Positions 6,944 to 13,938 of a DNA stretch of 23,558 bases are shown piece after piece (position 1 is the stretch's first letter; every line of letters starts with the position of its first letter). This DNA comes from a virus. The notes under the pieces are model-generated. The model saw nothing but the letters and a program-made list of their open reading frames with translations. It did no database searches and was not told the DNA's origin. The position numbers and the translations under genes are program-made. The stretch lies in the IMG/VR virus record IMGVR_UViG_3300001851_000409, positions 1 to 23,558 of that record; one strand, 5' to 3'.

Positions 6944-8707
6944 ATGGTATCTATAGATTTATCAAGGGATTCATTGTTTGATTCCCTCGGGTTAATTCGT
7001 CTTCGTGAATCATATATGTTAGAACATGAAAAAAGTCCGCAAGAAAGATTTGCCTTTGTTGCTGAAAAATTTGGTTCAAATCCTGAACATGCACAGAGAA
7101 TTTACGAGTATGCCTCTAAACATTGGTTATCTTTTTCAACACCAATTCTGTCATATGGAAGAACAAGAAACGGTCTACCAATCAGTTGTTTTTTAAATTG
7201 GATGCCCGATACAAGCGAGGGGTTAGTAGATACTTTATCAGAAACAAATTGGTTGTCAATGTTAGGCGGTGGCGTTGGAATAGGTATAGGTATTCGTGCC
7301 AAGGATGATCGTTCAACTGGCATTATGCCACACTTGAAAGTGTATGACGCTGCCTGTAGAGCATATCAACAAGGTTCAACGCGAAGAGGATCATACGCCA
7401 CCTATCTTGATATCTCGCATCCTGACATTGAAATGTTTATTGAAATGAGGAAAGAGACGGGCGATCCAAATCTACGCGCGCCAAATTTGCATCATGGAAT
7501 TAATATAACAGATAATTTCATGAGGATTATTGAAAAATGTATGAGTGATCCAAATTTCGACGATAGTTGGCCACTGATTAATCCAAATAATGGAGAAGTC
7601 AGAAAAATAGTTTCCGCAAAATATTTATGGCAGAAAATATTAGATGTTCGTATGGAAACAGGGGAACCATACATTCATTTCATTGACACATCAAATAGGG
7701 CACTTCCAAATCATTTAAAAGAAAAAGGATTGCGAATTCGTCAATCTAATTTATGCTCCGAAATAATGCTTCCAACAGATGAAAAAAGAACTGCGGTATG
7801 TTGTCTATCCTCCGTTGTCATGGAACAATGGGATGAATGGAAAGATCATCCATTATTTCTACAGGATGTATTGGAATTTTTAGATAACGTGCTGCAAAGT
7901 TTTATTGATAATGCACCGAATGTAATTGAAAGATCAATTTATTCTGCAACCATGGAAAGATCAGTTGGAGTTGGTGTATTAGGATTTCATTCCTATCTCC
8001 AAAAAAACAATATTCCATTTGAATCTCTGCATGCAATTTCTGTTAACAATAATTTCTTCAAGATGATGCAAGAAAAATTAAATGCTGCTAATTTATATCT
8101 TGGAAAAATTCGTGGAGAGGCACCGGACGCAAAGGGAACTGGTAAAAGGCTTTCTCATGTGATGGCGATTGCACCAAATGCATCTTCATCAATTATTGTT
8201 GGCAATTCTTCCCCATCAATCGAACCATACAGAGCAAACGCATACACACAAGTTACTCTGTCTGGTAAAAGAATTGTTAAAAATAAATATTTGAGTAAAT
8301 TGCTTGTGGAAAAATATTCAGAATATAACATTGATGAAATTTGGTCTAGTATTATGTCAAATGATGGTTCAGTGCAGCATCTTGATTTTCTGACGGAACA
8401 TGAAAAGAAAGTATTTAAAACTGCATTAGAAATAGATCAACAATGGATTGTTCTTCACGCATCAGCAAGGCAAAGATTTATAGATCAAGGACAATCTCTT
8501 AATCTATTTTTCAAACCATCAGTTAATATTAAATATTTACACGACACTCATTATCTTGCATGGAAATCTGGTTGTAAAGCCTTATATTATTGCAGAAGCG
8601 AAAAGGTTAAGGGTGCAGATAAAATTGGTAATAAAATAGAACGGCAGATAATTGCAGAACAAATTGGTAATGAACAAGCAGATAATTGTGTTGCGTGCGA
8701 AGGATAA
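6944..8707 (+). CDS. nrdA: Class I ribonucleotide reductase, large subunit
   Basis: 587 residues. Reduces ribonucleoside diphosphates to deoxy forms using a radical passed from NrdB. Expected residues are visible: C82 (SCFLNW) pairing with C287 (CCLSS), and the radical site N269-x-C271-x-E273 (NLCSE). The C-terminus has the redox pair C582-x-x-C585 (CVACEG), normally re-reduced by glutaredoxin or thioredoxin; a glutaredoxin gene is at 13089-13325. There is no room for an N-terminal ATP-cone, so the activity-site allosteric domain is missing, as in many phage enzymes. AAGGAAA lies just before the ATG. NrdB follows after 6 bases. Confidence 0.95.
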   Translation: MVSIDLSRDSLFDSLGLIRLRESYMLEHEKSPQERFAFVAEKFGSNPEHAQRIYEYASKHWLSFSTPILSYGRTRNGLPISCFLNWMPDTSEGLVDTLSETNWLSMLGGGVGIGIGIRAKDDRSTGIMPHLKVYDAACRAYQQGSTRRGSYATYLDISHPDIEMFIEMRKETGDPNLRAPNLHHGINITDNFMRIIEKCMSDPNFDDSWPLINPNNGEVRKIVSAKYLWQKILDVRMETGEPYIHFIDTSNRALPNHLKEKGLRIRQSNLCSEIMLPTDEKRTAVCCLSSVVMEQWDEWKDHPLFLQDVLEFLDNVLQSFIDNAPNVIERSIYSATMERSVGVGVLGFHSYLQKNNIPFESLHAISVNNNFFKMMQEKLNAANLYLGKIRGEAPDAKGTGKRLSHVMAIAPNASSSIIVGNSSPSIEPYRANAYTQVTLSGKRIVKNKYLSKLLVEKYSEYNIDEIWSSIMSNDGSVQHLDFLTEHEKKVFKTALEIDQQWIVLHASARQRFIDQGQSLNLFFKPSVNIKYLHDTHYLAWKSGCKALYYCRSEKVKGADKIGNKIERQIIAEQIGNEQADNCVACEG

Positions 8708-8713
8708 ATTGAA

Positions 8714-9700
8714 ATGATTAGTAGCAGTAAAAAAATAAAAATGACCATGAGAAGGGAATATTTTAAACCATTCACCTATCAATGGGCTTTTGATGCGTGG
8801 TTAATTTCTGAACAATCTCATTGGTTACACACAGTTGTTCCAATGGATAGTGATGTTGCTGATTGGAATTTAAAATTAACGGATACAGAAAGATATTTTT
8901 TGACACAAATTTTTAGATTCTTTACTCAAAGCGACACTGATGTTGCAGATGGTTATGTTGAAAAATATATGCCATATTTTCCACAACCGGAAATTCGTAT
9001 GATGTTATGTTCATTTGCTGCACGAGAAGCAATTCATATAGCTGCATATAGTCATCTTATTGAAACTATAGGAATGCCTGAATCAACATACGAAGAGTTC
9101 TATAATTACAAAGAAATGGTTGACAAACATAATTATTTTCAATCATTAGCTAAAAATGATGAGGAATCTATTACACAACAGATAGCGGCATTCTCTGCAT
9201 TTACAGAAGGAATGCAGTTATTCAGTTCATTTATCATGTTGTTAAATTTTCAAAGACATGGATTGATGAACGGAATGGGACAAATTATAACATGGTCGGT
9301 TGTTGACGAAACTCTTCATTGCGAAAGTATGATTAAATTATTCCGCACTTTTATAGAGGAAAATCGTCATATCTGGAAAGACAAATTGAAAAGAGAGATT
9401 TACACAATTGCAACTAATATGGTGGAATTGGAAGACAATTTTATTGATCTGGCATTCAAAATGGGTAAAATGAGAGATTTAACGGCGGATGAAGTTAAAG
9501 AATATATTCGCTATATTTGTGACAGACGGTTAATTTCTCTTGGATTGAAGGGTATTTTTAAAATTAAGAAAAATCCTTTACCATGGGTTGAAGAATTGAT
9601 TAATGCTCCGTCTCATGTTAATTTCTTTGAAAATCGAAGCACCGATTATGCAAAGGGTGCCCTGACAGGAAGTTGGAAAGATGTGTGGGCCACTCAATGA
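8714..9700 (+). CDS. nrdB: Class I ribonucleotide reductase, small subunit
   Basis: 328 residues. Houses the di-metal centre and tyrosyl radical. The metal ligands align with E. coli NrdB spacing: D74, E105-x-x-H108, E165, E199-x-x-H202; the radical Tyr is Y112, seven residues after E105 as in E. coli (E115/Y122). So this appears to be a Tyr-radical enzyme, not a Tyr-less class Ic form. The ATG at 8714 follows AAGGAT; in-frame ATGs at 8741 and 8747 are possible alternatives and lie just before the conserved part. Ends in TGA. Confidence 0.94.
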   Translation: MISSSKKIKMTMRREYFKPFTYQWAFDAWLISEQSHWLHTVVPMDSDVADWNLKLTDTERYFLTQIFRFFTQSDTDVADGYVEKYMPYFPQPEIRMMLCSFAAREAIHIAAYSHLIETIGMPESTYEEFYNYKEMVDKHNYFQSLAKNDEESITQQIAAFSAFTEGMQLFSSFIMLLNFQRHGLMNGMGQIITWSVVDETLHCESMIKLFRTFIEENRHIWKDKLKREIYTIATNMVELEDNFIDLAFKMGKMRDLTADEVKEYIRYICDRRLISLGLKGIFKIKKNPLPWVEELINAPSHVNFFENRSTDYAKGALTGSWKDVWATQ

Positions 9701-9737
9701 AAATTGTAAATTTTAATAATATTAAGGAGTTAGTAAA

Positions 9738-10085
9738 ATGTCTGACGATGATTTAATTTTTGGAATGCAGAAATTGTATATGGCACATTCTGGATGTGTA
9801 AATATACCACATTCAAATTATATGAAAGCTCTTCTACATTATGTTCGCGAACATGATATGGACCAACTATCACAACAACCAAAGGAGAAACGCATTCCAA
9901 TGCAACTGTGTATGGCAGAGGGAGATACTTGGTCTATAACACGTGTTATAGCTAATGATGGAACAATGTGGAGCCTTCATGGTGCTGGCACAAAATGGAA
10001 TCGTCTTCCAAATGATGGAACAATGTGGAGCCTTCATGGTGCTGGCACAAAATGGAATCGTCTTCCAGAACTACCACAAGATTGA
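9738..10085 (+). CDS. Small phage protein with exact 19-residue tandem duplication
   Basis: 115 residues, strong ribosome binding site AAGGAG before the ATG. The C-terminal half has NDGTMWSLHGAGTKWNRLP twice in a row, then ELPQD. The unit ends in a D-G-T-x-W ... W-x-R-L-P motif that is common at the C-terminus of small phage proteins, normally once, so the unduplicated ancestor was probably about 96 residues. The duplication is exact at DNA level (see repeat 9954-10067). Function unknown. Ends in TGA. Confidence 0.75.
   Translation: MSDDDLIFGMQKLYMAHSGCVNIPHSNYMKALLHYVREHDMDQLSQQPKEKRIPMQLCMAEGDTWSITRVIANDGTMWSLHGAGTKWNRLPNDGTMWSLHGAGTKWNRLPELPQD
9934..9951. repeat. 18-bp perfect palindrome beside the tandem duplication
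   Basis: CTATAACAC followed directly by its reverse complement GTGTTATAG, inside the coding sequence and ending two bases before the first copy of the 57-bp repeat. Such palindromes can stall a polymerase and promote slippage. Confidence 0.7.
9954..10067 (+). repeat. Perfect 57-bp tandem duplication
   Basis: Copy 1 is 9954-10010 and copy 2 is 10011-10067, with no base difference. The unit begins AATGATGGAACAATG and ends CGTCTTCCA. 57 is a multiple of three, so the frame is kept and 19 residues are repeated. Identity at silent sites means the event is recent, or is an assembly or sequencing artefact. Confidence 0.95.
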
Positions 10086-10092
10086 ACAGAAA

Positions 10093-10764
10093 ATGACAAA
10101 TAAATTACCTTCATTTTTAGATTTTATGAGGAATGAAGCGGTGGTTATGGATGATGATTCTAATTTAAATAAAGATGATAAAAATTGGTATGGAATGAAT
10201 GGAGGAAAACCATTTGATCCAAAACAACATGCACAAGAATTGGGAATGTCTCTCAATAGAATATCTACTCTTCCAACTGGCCATCATGTCTATCACACGC
10301 TACATCCGGACGAACCAGATTTACACACAATTTATGCGTGGCACCCACATGATAGAACTTCCCATATTACAATGAGTGCAATAACGACAGAAAATATTAC
10401 ACATTTACCTAAAAATTTACATGTTACCATGGTATCAACCACAGAAAATTCCACTGTTCGCGCTCATAAATTATATGAACATTTGATAAATGATCATGAT
10501 GTTGTGTTTACTGCCCATACACAAACCCCAGGAGGGTTTAAGATATGGCAAAATTTATCAAAAACTGATGGAATTACAGTGCGTGCATTTCATCCGGATA
10601 GCGAAAAATTTACAGGGCCGATGAAATTAGATAGAGTTGAAAATACTCATGTTCCTACTAGTAAAAGTGATGGACAAGAACACACAGAAAAATATAGAAT
10701 GCTTTTAGTTGCGTCTAAATCCACAAATTCACAACCAAAGGTTACACCACCAGAGGAATATTAA
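10093..10764 (+). CDS. Phage protein with possible capsid-targeting leader
   Basis: 223 residues from the ATG at 10093. An upstream in-frame ATG at 9955 would run through the 57-bp repeat of the previous gene in another frame and is rejected. The N-terminus LPSFLDFMRNEA has the hydrophobic F-x-x-F pattern with a Glu-Ala that resembles T4 internal-protein leaders (for example MKTYQEFIAEA), which direct proteins into the prohead. The rest is rich in His, Thr and acidic residues, with several H-x-x-x-H pairs, and is not recognised. The ribosome binding site is weak. Its stop overlaps the dCMP deaminase ATG (TAATG). Confidence 0.7.
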   Translation: MTNKLPSFLDFMRNEAVVMDDDSNLNKDDKNWYGMNGGKPFDPKQHAQELGMSLNRISTLPTGHHVYHTLHPDEPDLHTIYAWHPHDRTSHITMSAITTENITHLPKNLHVTMVSTTENSTVRAHKLYEHLINDHDVVFTAHTQTPGGFKIWQNLSKTDGITVRAFHPDSEKFTGPMKLDRVENTHVPTSKSDGQEHTEKYRMLLVASKSTNSQPKVTPPEEY

Positions 10765-11210
10765 TGAAAGAAAAATTTATAACATATTACATGAATATTG
10801 CGGAGGAAACAGCAAAACTTTCCTCCGCAATTCGTTTGAAGGCCGGTTGTATTGCCGTCAAAGACAATAGAATATTATCTATTGGATATAATGGAACTGT
10901 ATCGGGATGGAGTAATGTGTGTGAAGAAGTAATTGATGGTAATCTAATTACAAAACAAGAAGTTCTTCACGCCGAAATGAATTGTTTGATGAAATTATGT
11001 CAATCACATGAATCTTCATTGGGCGCAACTCTTTTTATTACACATTCTCCTTGCATTCATTGTAGTAAGGCTATATATCAAGCCGGTATAAAAAGAGTTA
11101 TATACAAACACGATTACAGATTACCGGATGGTATAAATTTTATTAAAAAATGCAACGATATCGTAATAGAAAAGTATGACGATATTATAGGGAAAAAACT
11201 AAATTTATAG
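10764..11210 (+). CDS. dCMP deaminase (cytidine deaminase fold)
   Basis: 148 residues. Converts dCMP to dUMP, the substrate of ThyX. Zinc-site motifs are present: H69-A-E71 (E71 as proton shuttle) and P96-C97-x-x-C100. GYNGTVSGW (41-49) is the usual substrate loop of dCMP deaminases. Its place in a window with ThyX and NrdA/NrdB favours dCMP over other substrates. A GC-rich 13-bp inverted repeat (10797-10831) sits 33 bases after the start. Ends in TAG. Confidence 0.88.
   Translation: MKEKFITYYMNIAEETAKLSSAIRLKAGCIAVKDNRILSIGYNGTVSGWSNVCEEVIDGNLITKQEVLHAEMNCLMKLCQSHESSLGATLFITHSPCIHCSKAIYQAGIKRVIYKHDYRLPDGINFIKKCNDIVIEKYDDIIGKKLNL
10797..10831. repeat. Intragenic GC-rich inverted repeat, 13-bp arms
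   Basis: ATTGCGGAGGAAA (10797-10809) and TTTCCTCCGCAAT (10819-10831), with a 9-base loop, near the 5' end of the dCMP deaminase gene. GC content is well above its surroundings, so the RNA hairpin should be stable. Confidence 0.9.
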
Positions 11211-11221
11211 GAAATTATTTA

Positions 11222-12223
11222 ATGGAATTGATTGGTTCACAAATTATTCGTAATGAAGTTAATAAAAATGCCATGGGTGGAACGGAATTATCTGCCCTAA
11301 GTTTATTTGAAAGATTACCAAAGGATTTAATGGAGAATTTTCAAATAATTCATGGCAGAGTTAGAGAATTACACGATGACAAAATTCGTATTTGGACAAT
11401 TCATGACACTGCATATGATCCGGAATGTAGAAAAATTGCTGATAATATTTTCTACAGCAAATTTCACAAAATAGTTTATGTCAGTAATTGGCAATATGAT
11501 ATTTTCAGAAAAGTGTTAAATTTAAAATACAGTGAAAAAGATATTGTAATTGAAAATGGCATTTCTCCAATGCCACTAATTCAAAATAAAGCCACAGACA
11601 CCATTCATTTAATTTATGCATCTACGCCGCAAAGGGGATTGGGTATACTGGTGCCCGTCTTTGATGCTCTATATCGAAACAGGAAAGATATACATTTACA
11701 TGTATTTTCCAGTTTCAAGATTTACGGATGGGATCAAATGGATAATGAATATGAACAATTATTCAAAGTGTGTGAAGATCATCCTGGCATCACTTATTAC
11801 GGGTATCAGGATTACTCTGTATTGAGGCAACAGATGGCCAACTGCCACATCCTAGCCTACCCCAGCATATGGGAGGAAACGTCCTGTAGGGTTCTTATAG
11901 AGGCTATGAGTGCTGGTCTTCTGTGCGTTCACCCTAACTATGGTGCGCTTCCCGATACGTCAGGCGGATTAAACATCATGTATCAGGGAGATTCTGATCC
12001 AAATAAACATGCACAAATTTTTATTAACGTGTTAAATCAAACAATCGACAAAATTAAACAGGGAAATATTGACAATTATTTGAATTTTGTTAAAAATTAC
12101 ACGGACACGAGATTTAATATAGATAAAATAGCAAAACAGTGGGAATTTATGATGATTGATTTACTGAATCAATACCCAACTGTTGAAAGTAGAAAACAAA
12201 ATAAAGCAATATTAACATTTTAA
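11222..12223 (+). CDS. GT-B glycosyltransferase (GT4-like)
   Basis: 333 residues. Seen: an N-terminal GGTELSALSL (19-28) like the acceptor-side Gly loop, IENGISP (110-116), YASTPQRGLGIL (132-143), and the donor-binding E-x7-E motif as E219 and E227 (EETSCRVLIEAMSAG). This is the GT4 pattern of retaining nucleotide-sugar transferases. In phages such enzymes modify DNA, virion proteins or host surface; no context here decides which. Bases 11801-11990, covering the donor-binding region, are about 50% GC while the flanks in the same gene are about 22-30%. AGGAAA lies just before the ATG. Confidence 0.82.
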   Translation: MELIGSQIIRNEVNKNAMGGTELSALSLFERLPKDLMENFQIIHGRVRELHDDKIRIWTIHDTAYDPECRKIADNIFYSKFHKIVYVSNWQYDIFRKVLNLKYSEKDIVIENGISPMPLIQNKATDTIHLIYASTPQRGLGILVPVFDALYRNRKDIHLHVFSSFKIYGWDQMDNEYEQLFKVCEDHPGITYYGYQDYSVLRQQMANCHILAYPSIWEETSCRVLIEAMSAGLLCVHPNYGALPDTSGGLNIMYQGDSDPNKHAQIFINVLNQTIDKIKQGNIDNYLNFVKNYTDTRFNIDKIAKQWEFMMIDLLNQYPTVESRKQNKAILTF

Positions 12224-12233
12224 GGAAAATGAT

Positions 12234-12431
12234 ATGGAAAATGAAGAATATTCATGTAAATTATGTGAGACTATGTTTTCGGTTGAAATTACAGAGGAAG
12301 GTAATTTGGGTTTAGATATTGATTTTTGCCCTGTCTGCGGTAATGAATTACATGATGATGATGTTTCAAATAATGAGTATATTAAATTTATAGATACGGA
12401 TGAAGATGATGAAGACGATGAAGATGAATAA
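12234..12431 (+). CDS. Zinc-ribbon protein with acidic tail
   Basis: 65 residues. Two Cys pairs, C8-x-x-C11 and C32-x-x-C35, form a zinc ribbon. The last ten residues are almost all Asp and Glu, encoded by GAT/GAA triplet repeats. Small ribbon proteins with acidic tails often bind polymerase or other basic partners, but no specific function can be given. AAGGAAA precedes the ATG. The stop overlaps the next start (TAATG). Confidence 0.75.
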   Translation: MENEEYSCKLCETMFSVEITEEGNLGLDIDFCPVCGNELHDDDVSNNEYIKFIDTDEDDEDDEDE

Positions 12432-12850
12432 TGGTGCCAACATACAATAATCCGTGGTTTTATAAACAAAAACCATTTGAAAGTGATGATATAAACCAGT
12501 ATGTTGCCTTCGTTTATATCATCACCAATAAAAAAAATAGAAGAAAATATATTGGTAAAAAATTATTCGTTTCTACCAACAGAGTTAATAGAAAAAATTC
12601 CAAGAAAAAAAGGGTAGTAAGAAAAGAGAGCGATTGGAAAAAATATTACGGAAGCTCTAAAACTCTGGCCATGGATTTAGAAAAATATGGTCATGAAAAT
12701 TTCAATCGAACCATATTACATCTTTGTAAAACGAAAGCCCAGGCAACTTACCTAGAAGCAAAAGAACAATTCAAAAGAGGTTGTCTAGAATCTGAAAATT
12801 TTTATAATGAGTGGATTTATTGCAGAATTCAAAAATCTAACATTATTTAA
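12431..12850 (+). CDS. GIY-YIG nuclease-like protein
   Basis: 139 residues. FVYIITN (27-33) followed by KYIGKK (39-44) matches the GIY-x10-11-YIG pattern, with V-Y-I in place of G-I-Y. A basic insert (51-66) follows, then KKYYGSSKTLAMDL and, at ATYLEAKEQF, a Glu (E109 or E112) in the place of the catalytic Glu. Similar small proteins occur in many T4-like phages and are often called putative endonucleases. It may be a free-standing homing endonuclease or a repair nuclease. It is the last plus-strand gene and its end overlaps the opposing gene by 8 bases. Confidence 0.7.
   Translation: MVPTYNNPWFYKQKPFESDDINQYVAFVYIITNKKNRRKYIGKKLFVSTNRVNRKNSKKKRVVRKESDWKKYYGSSKTLAMDLEKYGHENFNRTILHLCKTKAQATYLEAKEQFKRGCLESENFYNEWIYCRIQKSNII
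12483..12525. repeat. Intragenic inverted repeat, 14-bp perfect arms
   Basis: GTGATGATATAAAC (12483-12496) and GTTTATATCATCAC (12512-12525), 15-base loop, near the start of the GIY-YIG-like gene. Confidence 0.85.
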
Positions 12851-13085
12851 TTGGAATAATGCTTACAATATTGGCTTTCAGAAATGATCGCCACTGTTGT
12901 ATATCTAAATCAAAAATACGTGCAACGTGAACAGGAAAAATAATAGGTGGGCCGGGTGGCCAATGTTCACGTGGCACGTATTTCAAATTTTGTGTACATG
13001 TCATATATCGTAGAGTTTTAAACCCCTTTTTATAAAATACAATATATGCAATGCCATCTAAATGTCTGTAATTAATTAATGCCAT
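12843..13085 (-). CDS. WYL_2-type (Sm/SH3-like barrel) protein
   Basis: 80 residues. GIAYIVFYKKG, then TLRYMTCTQNL, then YVPREHWP and finally DLDIQQWRSF match the small phage family with an Sm-like SH3 beta barrel (DUF2693/WYL_2, from memory of the family pattern: a strand pair, L-R-x-x-x-C-T, V/I-P and a final W-R-S-F). These are common in T4-like phages with no firm function; nucleic-acid or protein binding is plausible. Its 3' end overlaps the opposing GIY-YIG-like gene. A 20-bp inverted repeat lies in its middle. Confidence 0.75.
   Translation of the reverse strand: MALINYRHLDGIAYIVFYKKGFKTLRYMTCTQNLKYVPREHWPPGPPIIFPVHVARIFDLDIQQWRSFLKANIVSIIPIK
12914..12983. repeat. Intragenic inverted repeat, 20-bp arms, 19 paired
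   Basis: AAATACGTGCaACGTGAACA (12914-12933) pairs with TGTTCACGTgGCACGTATTT (12964-12983), the only mismatch being a24/g73 of the local numbering. The 30-base loop holds a nested GGCC/GGCC. It lies entirely within the minus-strand gene 12843-13085, in codons for KYVPREH and PVHVARIF. It is the longest inverted repeat found in the window. Confidence 0.9.
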
Positions 13086-13088
13086 TTA

Positions 13089-13325
13089 TCATGAAAATGT
13101 TTCTGGTTGCACCGTGTTAAGCATCATTAATTCATCATATCCGCCGATAAAATTTTCGTCAATAAAAATTGCTGGTGCAGTTCTGTGTGCAATACTATGA
13201 TATTTTTCTGACGTGATATCCACGCCAATTTTATACTCAGTGAAGGAAACCCCTTTACTTTCAAAAAATTGTTTAGCTTTAATACAGTATGGGCAATCTT
13301 TAATTGTGTAAATTAGAACATTCAT
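13089..13325 (-). CDS. Glutaredoxin (NrdC-like)
   Basis: 78 residues. Active site C11-P-Y-C14; cis-Pro loop TAP (49-51; TVP in most glutaredoxins); GGYDEL (61-66) glutathione-binding motif. It most likely supplies electrons to the NrdA C-terminal Cys pair, as T4 NrdC does, although it lies on the other strand and about 4.4 kb from nrdA. AAGGAG is about 9 bases before the ATG. Ends in TGA, 3 bases before the next gene downstream. Confidence 0.92.
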   Translation of the reverse strand: MNVLIYTIKDCPYCIKAKQFFESKGVSFTEYKIGVDITSEKYHSIAHRTAPAIFIDENFIGGYDELMMLNTVQPETFS

Positions 13326-13337
13326 TGGGGTGTCTCC

Positions 13338-13934
13338 TTAATCTGTAAAGGTAATATATTTAGATATTTCATATGTTGCTACGGCAACTGCCGATGCAAC
13401 ATTGAGCGAACGAATTACTCCTAATTGCGGAATGTGGTATATTTCATTTGAAGTTTTTTGCATCAAAAATTCTGGAATTCCTTTATTTTCATTTCCAAAA
13501 ACTAGGCATGGAATGATGTTTTTGAATTCTGTATTTTGTTGATGGGACAACAAACAAATCTTTTTCCTGATTTCGCTCAATTTTTTAGATGTAGATGTCT
13601 TTTCAATAAAAAATGGGTAAAGATTGTGTTCCAAACACATTTTGCGAAACTCGGCAAGAACGCAATTTTCATCACTGAAATCATCAATTACATGTTTAAT
13701 ATATTGAATATAATTATGTGCGCCAACAGTTCCGCGCGTGTCAACTTTCTTTTTCCCAAAAATCACTACTTTCTTTGCACCGAAAATGTGCGCCGAACGA
13801 ATACTGTTTCCAATATTATTATCATATTCTACATTCATCAAACAAATTGCATAATTCAGTCGGTCTAATTCGGAAGTAGATTTTAGTTCTTCCACACTAC
13901 ACTGCTTTAATGAATCATGAACATTATATGACAT
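13338..13934 (-). CDS. SpoU/TrmH-family RNA 2'-O-methyltransferase (SPOUT)
   Basis: 198 residues. The three SPOUT motifs are present: motif 1 NNIGNSIRSAHIFGA (39-53), motif 2 VFGNENKGIP (145-154), motif 3 IPQLGVIRSLNVASAVAVA (168-186). These form the trefoil-knot AdoMet site and the catalytic Arg (R46). Such enzymes methylate ribose 2'-O positions in tRNA or rRNA; the target cannot be told from sequence. Four tRNA genes in the same transcription direction make tRNA a reasonable guess. AAGG precedes the ATG. The gene begins 4 bases after the RlpA-like stop. Confidence 0.9.
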   Translation of the reverse strand: MSYNVHDSLKQCSVEELKSTSELDRLNYAICLMNVEYDNNIGNSIRSAHIFGAKKVVIFGKKKVDTRGTVGAHNYIQYIKHVIDDFSDENCVLAEFRKMCLEHNLYPFFIEKTSTSKKLSEIRKKICLLSHQQNTEFKNIIPCLVFGNENKGIPEFLMQKTSNEIYHIPQLGVIRSLNVASAVAVATYEISKYITFTD

Positions 13935-13938
13935 ATAT

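Noticed and set aside
9955-10092. Upstream extension of the gene ending at 10764
   Set aside because: It would run in a second frame through the 57-bp duplicated part of the previous gene; the natural start is ATG 10093, whose N-terminus looks like a real leader.
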